Shown: positions 35,854 to 51,300 of the stretch, piece by piece
How positions within the stretch are numbered: the stretch's first letter is position 1
How the letters are laid out: each line of letters begins with the position of its first letter
From: Penelope pileata
Lineage: Eukaryota > Chordata > Aves > Galliformes > Cracidae
Assembly: GCA_013396635.1 (NCBI GenBank)
Contig: WBMW01003217.1
Location: forward strand, 231,295 to 295,294
Length of the DNA stretch: 64,000 bases
Direction of reading: 5' to 3'
Translations under genes and position numbers: made by a program
The notes under the pieces: model-generated
Databases searched by the model: none
What the model was told of the DNA's origin: nothing
What the model saw: the letters and a program-made list of their open reading frames with translations, nothing else

Positions 35854-38800
35854 GTACTAACATTTGTAGGGCTTTACCTGTGTCTAACTTCAATAGCCAC
35901 ATATTTGAGAAGAATGCAACATCAGCGCCAAACATCTTATTTATGATTGCTATTCTGCTCAGGGATATTATTGTATATTTGTATGCATTGACGATACTTT
36001 CTTCTTCAGTTTTTTTATTATGGGCTCTGTGGTTTCATGAAATTTCTACTTGTCGGTCATCTCATTGGAGCAATTTGCCTATTTCTTTTTGAAAGAGGAA
36101 AGAATCATACTTCAAAGAAGATGCTTCCTTAAAACCCACATTTCTCCAGCTTTTGGCAAAGCAACACCACATTGATGGAACTTGATCTTCTAATTAATGA
36201 TGAAGCAACAAGAGGTGAGGTAAAACTAACAAATTTTGTTTCAAAGGCATACAGCCCAAAACAGCTTTAAAATAGTACAAAATTAAAACATACCTCAGAT
36301 ATTAGAATCCTGAAGTATAAAATTCTCATGGAAAAATATTTGTGAGAATCAAAGAAAATACATTAGCGATGTTTCCAAATAGCTCAACAGTGAATAGATG
36401 AACAGTGAATATGTTGAAAAGCAATTCAACCAAATCTGCTTTTTTTTTTTTTTTCCTGCTGTTAAAACTTAACTCACTAGATGGCACTGTTACACATACA
36501 GAGATGGTGGTGGAGGGTTTTTTCACCCTCCCAGCAAATAAACAAGTGAATAGATTTGGTGGGAAGAAGAGCTGCCTTTTTTGCAGTTGACTGTCAAGCA
36601 TTTGTCTTTCCGGGATGTTCTCCAACCTGCAAATTCTTGAAGGAATTTATAGTTAAGGCAGAGATTCTCTCTGGAAACCGACAATATTGTTTGAGGTAAA
36701 ATACCTAAAAACAGACATTGCCTTAATGTTTCTAAGAATTATGCAGATAGACAGTAGAGATTAAGAGAGAAGTAGGATATAGAATATAAAATAGGCATCT
36801 AGAATATAACAAAAATGTAAGAGATTTGCTACTGTATGTAGTATTACTTCCCAAAACTTGCATGTTACATGTATCTTAAATGTGTTTACAAACAATTCAT
36901 CTGTGTTAATATCCACAGATGAGCTCTGAGACACTAAATTGGTGATTTGGGTAATTACTGGAAGTGGCGAGAAATCAGGACTACCAGCTAAATAGCTACG
37001 ATAATGAAGACTTTCAGACAGCTTATTCATCCCTAAAGCTTTCACACTGCAAAGCTGTGGGGCCTGATGTATGTTCAGTAGAGTGAGATGTTTGAGGCAG
37101 TCGCAGGCTCCTCTCCCGTGAGGGGCTGAAGCGGACAGAGAAGGGAGCAAATCACATTTACAACTCCTTGAGAGGCTGTTTTATACTGATATATACACAT
37201 TGAAGAAAGCAGGTTTTAGAGGTGCAGATCCATGTTACTTTGGGAAAAGGAAAATACAACATTCCTGACAAATATATCAAAGCTGGATAAAATTTCATAA
37301 GATGAGCTTAACTATATTAAGGAGCATCAAATCAGTGCCTGCAAGGGAGGAGGGGGGCAGAGGGAAGTGTTCTGGCAGCAAGAGCTACTATAAGAAAAAA
37401 GCAATGCAATTTAAAGCAGATCTATTATCTGGTACCAAGTACAGACTGCTGCCAAGAATAACAACTCTAGAAATAATGAATAAGCTGCTTAAGTTATTTA
37501 TATATGACTAAACAGCTTGGAGAAAGAGGAATAGGCTTTGATTCTACTCTGTCTTACTTTGTTTAAAGGGATTGATCTATTGCTATCAGTCATGATAATA
37601 AAACACAAGCAACCCACACGGAGGAGACCCATTTATACAGAAGATTGTAAATTCCATGACTGCATTAATCCCTGAGGAACAGATACATGCCGATGGAGGA
37701 GGACCAGGCCTCTCATTTGGGTAAGCTGTGCTCTACATGGTCCTGAATTCTGTTTGCACAGGTAAGACCATAAAAAAAGAAAAAGAAAGAGGAAAAAACA
37801 TATGATTTTGAATATGTACAATTTTAACGTATCCACCAGACTTTAAAGGCTCCTATTTTATGTGCAAGATGAGCACACCCTGTACTAGCCTTACACCATT
37901 GCTGTACCTCATGCACCACACGAGACCATGAATTTTGCTATAAGGAGATCTGCTTGGTCATTCGCCTCTATGTCAGAGGAGCAAAAACTGCATTCATACC
38001 ATCTCTTCTCCTGTTGCTAGTTGTCAAGAACAATAGCATTTTCCCTGGATTCTGATCAAAGTGGAAAGCATTTTCTCAGAACTGATTTGCAGACTTTCTG
38101 ACTAATATTAAACAAGCTTAACTGTTACAAATAAAGAGTAGTTTCTAGTGAACGCTCGGAAAGAAAAGTAGAACAACATGTGAGGATTATATTCAAACTA
38201 TCAAGTTGACTAAGGATTTCCTGAATTTATTAGCATAAACTCTTAACTTTAATAGCAGACTTTCTGACTAAACAAACATTTTTTTTTTAAATCACTCCTT
38301 TCCTACCTTCTTTCATACTGCCCTATTCTTAAAATAAAATAAAAAAAAAAAAAAATCCCTAAAACTGCTGATTTGATCACACTCACCATACGATCAACCT
38401 TTTCTCAAAATGTGCACCTAGCTTTCCCCTCACAAAAAGATCCACAGCTTGTTTCCCCTTCAGAAAATAATAGAAAAACCTATCCTTAAATTCCTTAACT
38501 CTGCTGTTTCCCCACTCGCCCTCCATACAACATACAAGCTCAATGAGCTGATCTTTGCTGAGGGAAAGGAAGATAATGGCCACGTGAAAACAACATGCTG
38601 CAAGTCCTGATGTAACCCTAACAATAGTTCCACTGTGCAGGTTACAACAGTGACAGCTAGCAATACAAATATTGCTTTATACGTGCTTGTGAACTTTGAC
38701 AAGTACATGGAATTGCTATTTTGCGAATTCCCGTGGGACAAAAAATACGAGCATCTAGGCTCTAAACACAAGCACTTTAGTTCATGTTTCCTCTTATCCA

Positions 38801-41800
38801 CAGGCAAGGTTAATGAATGTTAAGATTGCTAGAGGACATTAAGGTTAGGAAGCCAGATAAGAGAGTAAAAGAGATCCTCATTGTGTGATATAATGATCTA
38901 ATGGAACTTTGCAAAATGTAAATATATAAATAAGTACAAATATCGTTATAAAAAGTCTCAGGTGCTCACAAGCAGCTTAGCTTCAAAGACAAAATTTGGT
39001 AAGTTAGCACCCTGAAGCAAAAAGTTATGTGGAAATTAATATATAAAGTTCAGCTGAGTAAGGCATCTGTCAAACTACTTTATTTGCTCTAGACAGTCTT
39101 TTTATTGGAACACGCAGTAAAAATAAAATAAAATGCTGAATCATGTAAGGAAAGAAGACCACAAGGAAAGTTGCTTTTTTTGTTGTTGTTTGTTTAAGAA
39201 TAGCGTAACACCATATCTACAAAAATATCATATGGACTAGAAGTGATACTATGCATAATAGAGAGACACAGGCTTTTTTCTAACTGGCTTTAACATTGCA
39301 GTAATTTGCCAGTACAGATGATCATTTTGATCAGTTAGATTACAACACATTAGTTCAAATATCTCAGCAGCAATTTTTCCTGTGATGTATTGTAATAGTG
39401 CCTCTTCCTTTTACAAATACGTGTGCACATGCAGAAGGAACCTTTTTGTTCTTCTCTAACTTTGTTAACAGTAACAACTTCATTTCACTCAGTAGAGTTC
39501 TTTTAAATGTATACCAGCACAAGACAGGGAAATGAGATAAACACGCATACTTTCCCTAAAACTGACAGAAGTGAGATACAAATTAGGCCTATTGCCTTAG
39601 CTGGGCACAATGATTTATGCTACTGTCAGTGAAATCAGAACCACATTTACTGGATTTGTACTGTTAAAAAAATGCTCAAAACACATTGTTCCAACTAGAT
39701 GCAAGGGAAGGAAGTTACTACTTCAAGAAGAAAATAAATCAAGATCTACCGTAATGAATAGAGGCTTGTGTCTGCATCACCGAAGAATCTTTTTAAAAAG
39801 CTACCTGTGCAGCTTCCTGGGCAGGTAACTCTGGCCCATGGCATATCAGAGGGATGCATTCCAACCATATTCTTTGTTTCTCCTCTAGCTTACTACTGTA
39901 AATACAGCGTATGCCAAAAAGATATAGTTGTTGGAATTCCTCACTGACAGTGCAAGTGACTATGCAGGTAGAAGAACTAGCGAGAAGCCCCTTGCCTTTC
40001 AGGCAGTGAAATTAAAGGAGAACATGCACCAAAACAAGTACAAAAAAATACTATACCTTTTCATTCTGAATCTCTTGTAAAAATGATTATTTTGCTCATC
40101 AAAAAAAAAAAGTACGAAACAGAAAGCATCAGGAATCTACCGTATTCTGGAAGATATTCAGAAACTTATGATCTTTGATCATATTTGAAATACAAATGAA
40201 TGACTAACTATATTTCAGAAGAGCATTCAGAGCACTCAAAGGCAATATGGACAACTGGTATAAATTGCCATAGCACTGTTCACATCAACAAAAATACAAC
40301 GTTTTTCCCATGTTAATAATCGGGTCAATTGTTACCATTTAGGTGCTAAAGTGCCCCACTAAATTCGAGCTATACTAATCTTCCCCCCTATTCCTTGACT
40401 GGCCAATGCTAGTGAAAGAAAACTGATGTTCTGAACTACGACCTGTTTATATTGCATATGTTCTTACTTCCTCAAGTCCACAGAAATGAGAAATCAGGAA
40501 GAATAATCTATTCCTCCCCAGTCACCATCATTCTTGATTTCTGCTCCTCTACACACAGAGGGCCACGTTTTGCACTGACCATGGAAGGAAACTGGAATAG
40601 CTCAGCTGCAGACACTAGAACATCCTGAATAACATGCAGCAAGTCAATGAGCATTATAACCTTTCTTTGCTTTGATTATGTAAATTTCCTGAGTCTGATT
40701 GGCAAGATAGCCTTCTGGGAAAACATCAGAGTAGTATGGCATAAAGCCAATAGAGCTGGAAGCACAATCCAGTTTACATGTTAATAAATTATTCATATAT
40801 ACAAGTATGAACTATCAGGCTAGTAAAGTCCATTGGTACCACGTATTCCACATGTAGCTGGTAAGAGGATTCTGTTAGCTTTACACGCAAACAACTGTTT
40901 ATCCCTTTGACTTTTATTACAAGACAAGCGCACTAATAATAATGAAACCCTTTACCCTCATCTGAGGAAAAAAACATTTACTAATAGTAAATTTTAATAC
41001 ACTGCAAACCGACCAAAAAGCTACTGAGATACCAGCTCTTCAAACGTGGGTTTCCTAAACCACGGTAGGCTGACAATACTTGAAGTGTAATAGATTTCTA
41101 GCAGCTTCATTACCCTGGGATGTTTAAAAGTACATGATCTTATGATACATATAGCAACAATTTATTCTGTGGAAATAAAAATACAACAACGTTAACTTTT
41201 TAAAACTGTGATTTCATTATGCACACTCAAATTGAGAGTTCTGGGGTTTTTTTGTTGGTTTTTTTTTTTTTGGTCAATCAGATGAAAGACAATGAGCACG
41301 TACCTGAGAACATTTGCAATTTATAAGACAGCTTAAAGAGGCTAAAAATATTTCTGTCATTTGCAATCATACCCTGTATTTTCATTTCTGCATTAATTTT
41401 CTAGACTAAAGCCCTACTGGGTATAAGTTTTTTTTCTTTTTTTTTTTTTAAATACACTTAAAGCAGGAAACTCCTATTTATAAAAATGTGTTCTGTAATT
41501 TTTAGCATTCTAATGTCTAAGTTTTCAGCTGGTGTAATTTGACTTAACAAATCAATGAATTGTGACTATTGACACCTGCCAGCATTCAGCCATTTATTTA
41601 TTAAAATGGAAAGCGTGCAAGCTGACAAAGTAGAGAAAGTTTATAGTATACAAATCAAGTTTACATTAGTTTGTGTGCAAAATATCTTAACATCTCCCTG
41701 CACTTTTTTTAATAACATATAGGATTCTACAGGAAAGGAACATTGGGGGATAAAAAAGAGAGGTCCAGACATGGGCTGTGGTATCAATAAAATATTCAAA

Positions 41801-42610
41801 ACAATTACGTAAAATTAAATTATTTGTACCTCCAAATGGCAAACATGCAGCAGAACTTTTTATTCCCATATATTTATAAAATTCATAAGCCTCAATTTCC
41901 TAGCAATCCGTTGATTAAAAACGTGACTTATAAAATCTGATGGTAAATTCCCAATGTATCATTAACTATCTAATAGATTTCAGGAATATTTCCAAATGTG
42001 GATTTATGAAGAATATATTTAGAAACAATAAAAGAACAAAAATAAAATATATGAACAATAAATGTCACTGATCTACTTGTCGATAAGCTTTTCAGTGAAT
42101 AATTCTTGTGTCATATCAATACCACACTCACCTTAAAAATATCATTATGAGGGAGAAACCTCACCAAATGCAGATAAATAGGGGAATAAAAGAAACAAAG
42201 GAATCTAAAGAATTTAAATACATGAGCAGAAATGTATGATATAACATATGAAAATGTAAACCAACATCTGGAGAAGTATATAACTTCAACAGATAAGGAA
42301 AATTGAAAGCAGGAGCAAACAAGTGACTAGATGTCATGATATTCCAGACAAAGGAAGACAAGTCAATTTCAAAGAGAGTTCAACTTTATAACTTGTAAGG
42401 GAGTCATTCTTCATGTACAAAACTGGAAAACCTCACTATAGAGCTCTACTACAACTTCAGGCAAAAAAAAAAAAAAAAATCTAGACCAAGCATGTAATTT
42501 TTACACATCTGAAGGTGTCAGGTGAAGCAGCTAAAAGGTATAGAAGGTGGGAAGTCTCCACAGCACTGCAACAAACTAAAATTTTGGAATAGTTTCCAAA
42601 TCTTGAAAAG

Positions 42611-42635
42611 ATTTCCATCTTGAAAAGATGGAAAT
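42611..42635. repeat. perfect 11-bp inverted repeat
   Basis: The arms atttccatctt (42611-42621) and aagatggaaat (42625-42635) are exact reverse complements with a 3-base spacer, gaa. The overlapping words tcttgaaaagat are also present twice in tandem (42601-42612 and 42618-42629), so the hairpin may have arisen from a local duplication. Confidence 0.8.
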
Positions 42636-45600
42636 GAGTAATATTATTTAAATATTTACAGATGCTGTCATCAGCTACCCTTTAGAAAGGTACTTGAAGA
42701 TGTAGAGTATCACTGAGTTTTAAGAGGGGAAAATAAAAAAAAAAAATAGTATGGAGGAAGTCTCATAAAAGAAAAAAATACTGTTAAACTTGCTTTCCAC
42801 ATTCTAATTTTATGGGTTGACAATTGTACTTCAGCTACTGCAGCACAGTGATCAGCTTCACTTGAACACATCTGTACTGGGATAAACAATCGGTCACATG
42901 AAGGATTTTAACCCCTCAGTTTTTTTTTTTCTCAGCATTAGCAAAAGAGATTTTAAGAAATTGTCCTTTACCCCAAAAGCGTTTTGCTGCCCCAGAATTC
43001 TACTTTATTTAGCCCACCATATTGATATTAATTTTCAGTGCTGCAAGTTGGAATGTCAGTGTACATTAACACCTGATCTATAAAGAGGATGCTGAGATCT
43101 CACTGGAAGTATTAGTCACTGCACCCTGGGAATGCAGGGTGTTTGTGCTCATGGCTCAAATGGCTGAGCCACACATGCCTCAGTACTTAATGAAACATAC
43201 ACACTATCAAATTCATTATCCAGAAACACTTCAGGATTAGAAACTTGCTCTAATTTATTCAGCAATTACTAATCTCCATGATACGCTAATTCTTTGAGGG
43301 GCAAGAGCTTAGGCCATTTTGGCAAATACACAACTCCCTGGAATATGCATTCTTTTCCTTGAAGTGAGTATAGGTTTCTCCCTTTTCCTATTTTTTTCTT
43401 CACTTTTTCTTTAGGAAACTTCTTAATTTTTTTTTTCTTTTAACAGCTGATAAGGTTCTTTATCACAAGGTTTGTACAACAAGCTGACAGTTAAGATCTC
43501 ATTCAGAAATCAGTCTGGTCTAGGATAAATTTATTTTTACAGTTCATTATTACAACATAAAAACAAAGTGATGTCTGAGACTTATCATCCACAGTTCTGT
43601 GGCTACTACAGAGACCATTTCTATCAGTTCTACTTCTAAATACACCCCTAGGTAGTCCTTCATTGCCTGAACTGCTCTCTTGATTCATCTCACCAGCCAG
43701 CTACTTGGACTGCTCTGTTATAATATAATCATCTGAATTGCACTAAGTTTCTATTTTTTTATCCCATATTGCTCTTTTACAACTTTACAGTCAAGCCAAT
43801 AAATTGGTTCTTTGTCTTAGTCTTACAGTGAAAGCTTTCACTTTTCTCAGGAATTCCCTCCCCAGAACACATTTCCTCATAGATTCTCTAGGTGATGTCC
43901 CCATACAATGATGCCCCTTTCCATGCCCCACAAACCACTCCTTTTTGTGGCTGTTTTTTGGACAAGTGGTCAAGCACCATCTCGTCTTAATTGCAAAAAG
44001 AAGGGGGGGGCGGTGTTGAGATGAAAGGGGGAAAAAGAAAAAAAAAACCTCTAGCTGTCATATTCTGTATTGCTGCACCTAGACAGTTGTCACAGTTAAT
44101 TAATCAGTAACCTTTTAAGCAAAAACAGCATTTGTACTTATTTGCAGATGTTTATTACATACTCTTAACTGCACAAGAATTTGCCAAAGAATTTCACATG
44201 ATCATAATGAAAACTAGGAAGAAAGGGAAAAGAAACAGTGTAATTAAAGGTGAGAGAAAGATATAACATCAGACTCAGTTTCCATGGAAATAAAAAGCTA
44301 CGAAGACGTTTTCTTCAGTGTTTTCAAACAATTCTATTTAGACACCTGAAACAAGACTACAGATGCTACACAATTAAAACACCTGTATCAATTTTCACCC
44401 TCTCAAAATAGATTTTGCTATGTAATTCAGACCTTCTGATCACGGAATTCAAGAAAACTCCTCTAATGAGGAGTACCTACACATTTTATGAAATCCTTCC
44501 CATCAGCAGGTTTGGGGAATGTTGAGGAGTGGGGTGAGACGGTGTATTTTCAAGACAAAGAAAATAAAGTTGCCATGAATGTACTTGCAGTACTACGTTG
44601 AAAAGATACAAAACTCTATTCATTCACTATCATTAAAAAAATACAGCACGTAATGGATGAGGAATAAAATACCCCTGAAACAATAAACTGTTATACAAAC
44701 ATTCAGTCTAAATCAGTATCTTCTTTGATGATACAATCTACATCTGTTGCTCGTTGAATGTGCACTTTGGTGGAATGTAGAAAAGCCCCAGGTACTGTTA
44801 GAAGATGCCTGGTGTTTCATTACCTCATTTGATGCGTTGGAGGTTTTATCCATCCCCCTGCTCTCCAAGTGCTAGCAAAAAGTTACACAACAGTCCTAGA
44901 AAACCACAAACCTAAGAAAACCACCCTAAATAATTAAATCTCCCTTTAAGCATGCTTAGTCAGCATACATAGGGAAACTTGCATTTAGATACTGTGGAGC
45001 ACATTACATACTGTTCCTAGAAATTAGTTCTGACGTTCACATTAAGATTTATGATTGCTGCAAGTTTAACTGTGCAATTCTCTAAACATAGCAGCACTTG
45101 CCTTGTTCAAATAACACTGCAGTTATACATATACACACAACATTTTTTAAAAAAAAATTCAGATGCAGACACAATTCATCATCATATATAGGTATCCTTA
45201 AGAGTGATAAGCTCCTATCACTTCACACCTACATTAGTATTTCATGTAAAAAGATGAAATAGCACATTCTCACTCTTAAGCCAGGTTCCAAAGCTTAGGT
45301 TCTAATAAGTGAGAGAAACAACGTAAGAAAAACATTCAAGATTTATGTTAAAGCAAGCTTAAGATGTCTTGGGTTTTATTTAAATTTTTCAGGATGTGTT
45401 GCTCGTTCCATCATCAAAATTTCACATATAGATTTAATGCAAAACATTATTCAGAGAAAAAGGCAAAAATATAAAGTTAACGACTATAAATACTTGTAGA
45501 CCTCTAAATTTACAGTATTTTGAAGTAAGCATATTTATTTTAAGCTCCAGCATCAAACTTTGAAAGAGCAGGGAAGAAGAAAAAAAAAAGTCTTTCATCA

Positions 45601-46257
45601 GTTAATTTGGACATCAATATGCCACATGGGATCATTCATGACTATAAGATGTGAGTCATTGGAAAGTTCCCTTACTGGCAGACAGCTTAAGTGGATTTCA
45701 GCCTCTATTTCAAGCTACGGAGATCTTGTTTTGCAGACAGAATGAATGGCTTGCAAAAGTATAACAAAAGTTTTACTTGCACTACAGAAATTATCCTGAG
45801 TATTTGTCAGTGTTTCAGACTTTAGATATTCATAATTAAATCTCCACATCCTAAAAGCAGTCTCAAGACCTTACTCCTGTTTCCAGGCCAGCACATATCC
45901 CCCATCAAAATGCTCTACGGGACAACAGAATGAAGAATTTTACTATTTATGTTTCACATAACCAAGGGAAGAATACCACATACGTCACTACGATTTGCAT
46001 GTATATGTTATAAAATAATTTCTTCTTTGTTAATTTAACATTCTTGATCTTCTAGAATCCTCATGGGAAGAATTTTCTGATTCAAATAAAATTAATCTTC
46101 ACACAATTATAAGAACAAATAAGTGACAGAATGATGAATAATGTGAGGCTATATGCATCTTTCTCACTTCTTGACAGGCTTAAAACAAAAGGAACCTTAG
46201 ATAGTCTAGGATTGATAGCTTGACAGAAAAAAAAAGACACGCATGTAGAAGAATGCT

Positions 46258-46332
46258 GATTTTTTTCTTTTTTTGGTTGGTTGGCCAGGTTTTTTTTTTT
46301 TCGTTTTTTGTTTTTTTTTGGTGTGTGTGTGT
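46258..46332 (+). repeat. T/G-rich simple sequence with (GT)n
   Basis: Runs of T separated by ggttggttgg and single c/g bases end in a (GT)6 run at about 46320-46332. The minus-strand reading is A/C-rich and explains the Lys/Asn-rich spurious frame there. Confidence 0.8.
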
Positions 46333-47141
46333 TAAAGACTAGAATGATTGCTTCCATCCATCTAAAACACACAGGGGAAGGGAATTCATTATTACAAAAA
46401 CATCTGTTCAAGTGACACTGAGGGCATCTTAAGATGTCCAAAGCAGGTAAATCCTTAATTTCAAAGGCACTGTATTGAAGTCATTTCGCAGAACAAAATT
46501 TTGCAGTGTTAATAGTTACAGAATAATCTTTAACACATATTGGTTTTTAGTTTATTTTTTGTTCATTTTAAAACGCACAAACACCATGTGCTGCAAGTAC
46601 CCTGACCTTTTCCAAGAACGTTAAGTCTTGTAAGTTCTGAACTACTTTTCTCAACTATCATTGCAAAAATTCATTTTTGCCCTTAGTAAAGGGAGAAGAA
46701 AACAAAGAATGATGGGTGAGGACAGACACTCCTTCACAGCTCAGTTCCACAATTTATGTTTTAGCTGGATTTAGAACATTCCTCTAAAATCAAAGTGCAC
46801 ATTAGTACTCTATTATAAAACATCTCCGGGGAGCAACTATTAACTAGGTTACTTTTTGGAGTAATGCAGTCCCTGAATTTTTGTAACAGGAAGGAATCAC
46901 CAATACTGCTGAAGCAGTCACTGAGGCAAAACTTGTGTGCAAACACAGTAATTGTCAGCATCCTGTGGTGTATGCTTTCAGTTGTAGATTACACTGCAGA
47001 AGTATCCAGGCCCTTAAACAAAATTGAAGTTTTCATATTAAAAACAAACAACCAAAAAAAAAACAAAAACCCACTAATACAGAAAAGGGAATGCCAAAAG
47101 CTCAGGAGTTCTTCACTTTTTTCCAGAAACTTTAGAATGCT

Positions 47142-47163
47142 ACTATAAATGCACTATAAATGC
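47142..47163 (+). repeat. perfect 11-bp tandem duplication
   Basis: The word actataaatgc occurs at 47142-47152 and again at 47153-47163 with no spacer. A second local duplication, ttggattat, follows at 47182-47200. Confidence 0.85.
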
Positions 47164-48356
47164 ATTTAGAGTTAAAACTAATTGGATTATTTTGGATTAT
47201 TACTCTTTCCTATACTAACATTACTACAGAATATCTACAAAAAAGATGTTATCTTAGGCATAAATGTGTTGCCAAATGGGGTAACAAAGCATTAGGAAAA
47301 TTATAAGTGGGGAAAAAAATAATCATTAAGATTTAACGGGTAACCAAGAAGCGCTATGTAATATGTCCATTAGTTTGTTAGCATGAAACATAGACCATGG
47401 GCAAAACACAACAATTAAACTGAAGAGCAGCACAACTGTTTCCTTTTAGTGAGAATTTATGAAAAACCACCTTGACTGATGCGTGCTAGATACTGTTCAT
47501 CAGTAATTTCATACTAGAATAACATAAGCACTATGTCAAAGCAAGTGCTGTCATTTAAATGGAGAGGTCATAGAATAGCTGTTAAACAGGTAAGTGCACA
47601 AGTCAATTCTTGTCTATGTGCATTTTAACTTTTTTACAGATGATGTGGGAAAATTAAAAGAAATAATCTAGAGTGGCAAATCTGAAAGGTGAAACAAAGC
47701 TTTAGGAAGCAGTTAATAAAGGAGACCAACAAAGAGAAATATTGGTACTAGGTTAAACAGGTTCAAGGAAGAAAAAAAGCTCTCATACAGCAGAATTTAA
47801 TTCAGGTAGTTATTTGTGAATGCAACAGATGAAAAAGTTTTGGGTAGTGATTCATGAATATCACCAGCTACAACATAAATTCATGATCAAAATCACTACT
47901 AATAAGAGATAAAGATGCCCAAACTAGAACTCTAAGTAAGCAGCAAAAGCTAATATCTGATGGCAGCTATAGGAATAAAGCCCAAAAGATCTTGTCCTGC
48001 CTGAGTTGTCCAATAAAAGAAAGATTCTGAGGAATGAGAAGAGGTTTGGAAAGGAGTCACAAGACCAATTAGAAGATCAGTAACTATGCCTTAGAGAGAG
48101 GTTCTAGGATTTAAATCTATATTAGCAAAGAAAAGGTTAAGAGATGATTTGGTCTAGTGTGTTAAGTAGCCACATGAGATTAGTAATGTAATAAAAGGGA
48201 GTTCCTTCAATCTCTCTTAAAAAGCACCACTAACTGTAATGGAACTCGATAAATGTAAAATTGACATTTTTAATCACTAGCGCATTGCTAACTACGTGAG
48301 AAACTCCGAAGACAAAGGAGAATTTTCTAATTACTGGAAATATTTCAACAGAAAGA

Positions 48357-48383
48357 TTAATTAGTATATGTTAATTAGTATAT
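48357..48383 (+). repeat. 14-bp tandem duplication
   Basis: The unit ttaattagtatatg at 48357-48370 is followed at once by ttaattagtatat at 48371-48383. Two copies only. Confidence 0.85.
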
Positions 48384-51300
48384 AGCTTGTCTCAGAATGG
48401 GATAGAACAGCTCTGAAACAGAGAAAAGACCACCACCTAGCTTTTAGTGCTGTTTCTTCAATCCTCTCAGAAGCAATCACTAGTTGTTCCCTTAGCTTAT
48501 TACATTTTTACTCATTGCAGTTACTAGAAACACATTCCTATTTATTTGTGCCCTCCATCAGCGTTTCGGCATTGCTTAGTTAACCTCAGAAACTCCACTT
48601 TTACACACGTACCCACAACACATACATTTTACAATCTTCTGTTTCCACACAAAAAAAATATAAGCTTAAAAAAAATATTTGTTTATAAAATAAGCTTAAA
48701 GAAAAAAATGCACCTCCCTCATCCAGATTATTTCCTTGTACAATGCAAGAACAGCCTTTCCAGAACAGCTGACGCAGTTCTAGATAGAAAAGAGACCGCG
48801 TCAGTAACAAAGGCCCTTCCCTGGGCCAGGCTGGAAACAAGAGAGTTTTGAATACCATTAAGTATTCAAATAACAGTGAAGAAATCTGATCACTGTAAAT
48901 TAAAGCACTCCTATATTATTTCTCAAAATAGAGAAAAACATATTTATGAACATGTGCTATTTTCCAGATGCGTATGCAAACACCACAAAAAGACTACAAC
49001 AAAAATTGAGAAATAATGTAAGGAACATTCACTGAGGTTACACTGAATAATATGATGTGTGAATTTGCCTGATAGTACATGAAGAGAATTTTAAATGAAG
49101 TGTCACATGCTGTCTGCTGCAGAGACAAATGCTGTTTGCTGCTTCTTCATTAAAATTTTGCCAGACAACTAATTCTTTCAACATGTGAGAAAGTTAAACG
49201 AGGATAAGGTTTTTAAATGCAGACAATTCAAAGGGGTATTCTAAGATCCACACGAATATTTGGGGGATGGGCAGGAGGAGAATCACTGTGTAATTTTAAT
49301 TCCCTTATATTACTCATTCATTGCCATATCACGGTGTAAATGTTACCATAAAAATACTAATCAGTTGATTGGAAAATTCAGCGCAGCTGTTATGCATTCA
49401 GAACAGTGTTCAAGCATGCAGTTCAATGGTACCTACAAATCTCTTTTGTGTCAACAGAAAACTAGGTATATGCTTAAGTGTTTTCATACCTTACTAATCA
49501 TAAAGTTTTATTTGAGAGGCCTACTCCTTTCCTACGTCTAAATGATAGAAGGGAAAAGAAAAATACTAACAAGAAGTTCAGGAATAATACAGAGAATCCA
49601 ACTGAAATAAACATGCTCCCACTGCAGTCTTTTAAGTGGGCTAAGGTAGACGTGGGACGTAAAATCTAGAAAACAAAACGTAGGAGTAGGGAAATGATTT
49701 AATGGCAACATCTGGCATTAGCAAGGCTTTTACTGATTCATTTCTCCATGATTCAGAAGAGTTCCTGACAAACTGGTAAGGGTTCAGAAGGAAGATACAA
49801 AAATAACCTGAAGTCTAGAAAATGATGTGCTGCATAAACTTAAAAGTTAGATCCATTAATTCTAGATCCAAAAAGGTAATAGGATGATTATATTATCACA
49901 CAAAAGCACATATAAAAAGAGATTTGTTAATGCTATAATTTTGTTCTGCTCCTCCATCGTTTCACATGATCCAAAGATATGAAGTCATCTGTAATTAGAT
50001 TAAGCTGCAAATTTTTAAACAGCAGACCAGCTAACCACAAGAACTGAGAAGTTTTCTGTAATTGAAATTTTTAATAGCAGTGCTAGGAAAGATACATATT
50101 AAACAAAAGCTAGGGATTTCACAATGCTTCTCCGGGTTAAACTTATGCAACAAAATATAACACAGTAAGTCTGAATCTACAACTGACCAATGAGAAAAGA
50201 TCTAACTTGCCTAGTTATGATATGCAACTTTGAGTAAACATTGGGGTGCAATACATTGAACTTCCACCTAAAGTTCCAAAATTTCAAAGCTAATATTTAT
50301 CATTACAAAGCTGAGTACTTGCATTTCCTGTGATCAACTGCATGAGACCTGAGCTGTAGACATATAAAACCCTTAACTATACTGACACGTACTTGCTACC
50401 TGCTACTTTGCCCCTCAAATGTCTTTATATACTACTTCACATTTACAGACATGCGTTAATTTCATTAAATCATGCGTGCCTTTGAAAGAAATTTTGTTTG
50501 AAGTATGCAACCTCTTACATACTTTTTCAGCAAGTTTCTTGTATTTATCAGCCTTCACGAATTAAACAAAATACCTCTACTGCCCTGAAGGAGAAATAAA
50601 AATAGCAACCATCCCTTCAGATTTGAAAACAAGTTGTTACTGTATATATATCTCTTGATGTTATAAATTATGTCTTAAAAATATCTCTACCACAGTCCTA
50701 TTAGCCTTAATAGGCCTATGGTAGGTATGTGCTACTCTATCCTAGACCATTTGCATAATGGTTTTATTTTTACATTTGCTACGCTGGCTCCATTAAGAAG
50801 AAAGTAATTTTGAAAACATTAGCAATCTCTTACATGCCTCTGCTGCCACAGCTTCATCCTGCTATATTCATGTGTCATCTGCAATGCACTTCGAAAATAA
50901 AGCAGCAACCAGTCAAAATATTTACATACTTCCTCATGAAGTATTTCACACAAAGGCTTAACAGGCACAGGAAAGCTACGATGACTATGTTCACTTATCA
51001 TAAGAAAAGTACTTGGAGAATTTCCTGGCACGTAGGAATAAGAAAACAAAGCAACACATTCATTTCTGGAATGCAATGCAACCTACTAGCCTTTCTCACT
51101 CTTTGCATCAGTCCCTCAGAAAGGGTAATCAGCTGATAACTTTTTTCACAGAATCCAAAAATAGTAACCCAACTCAAATATGCACATGTTCTAGAAAGTT
51201 CAACAAGTTCAGGGGGTGTTTTGTTGGTTTTTTTCCCCCTCATTTGATGGATTACGCTGTTTCACGTGGGTTTTTCCTTCTTCCCACTTGTTAGAGTGTG

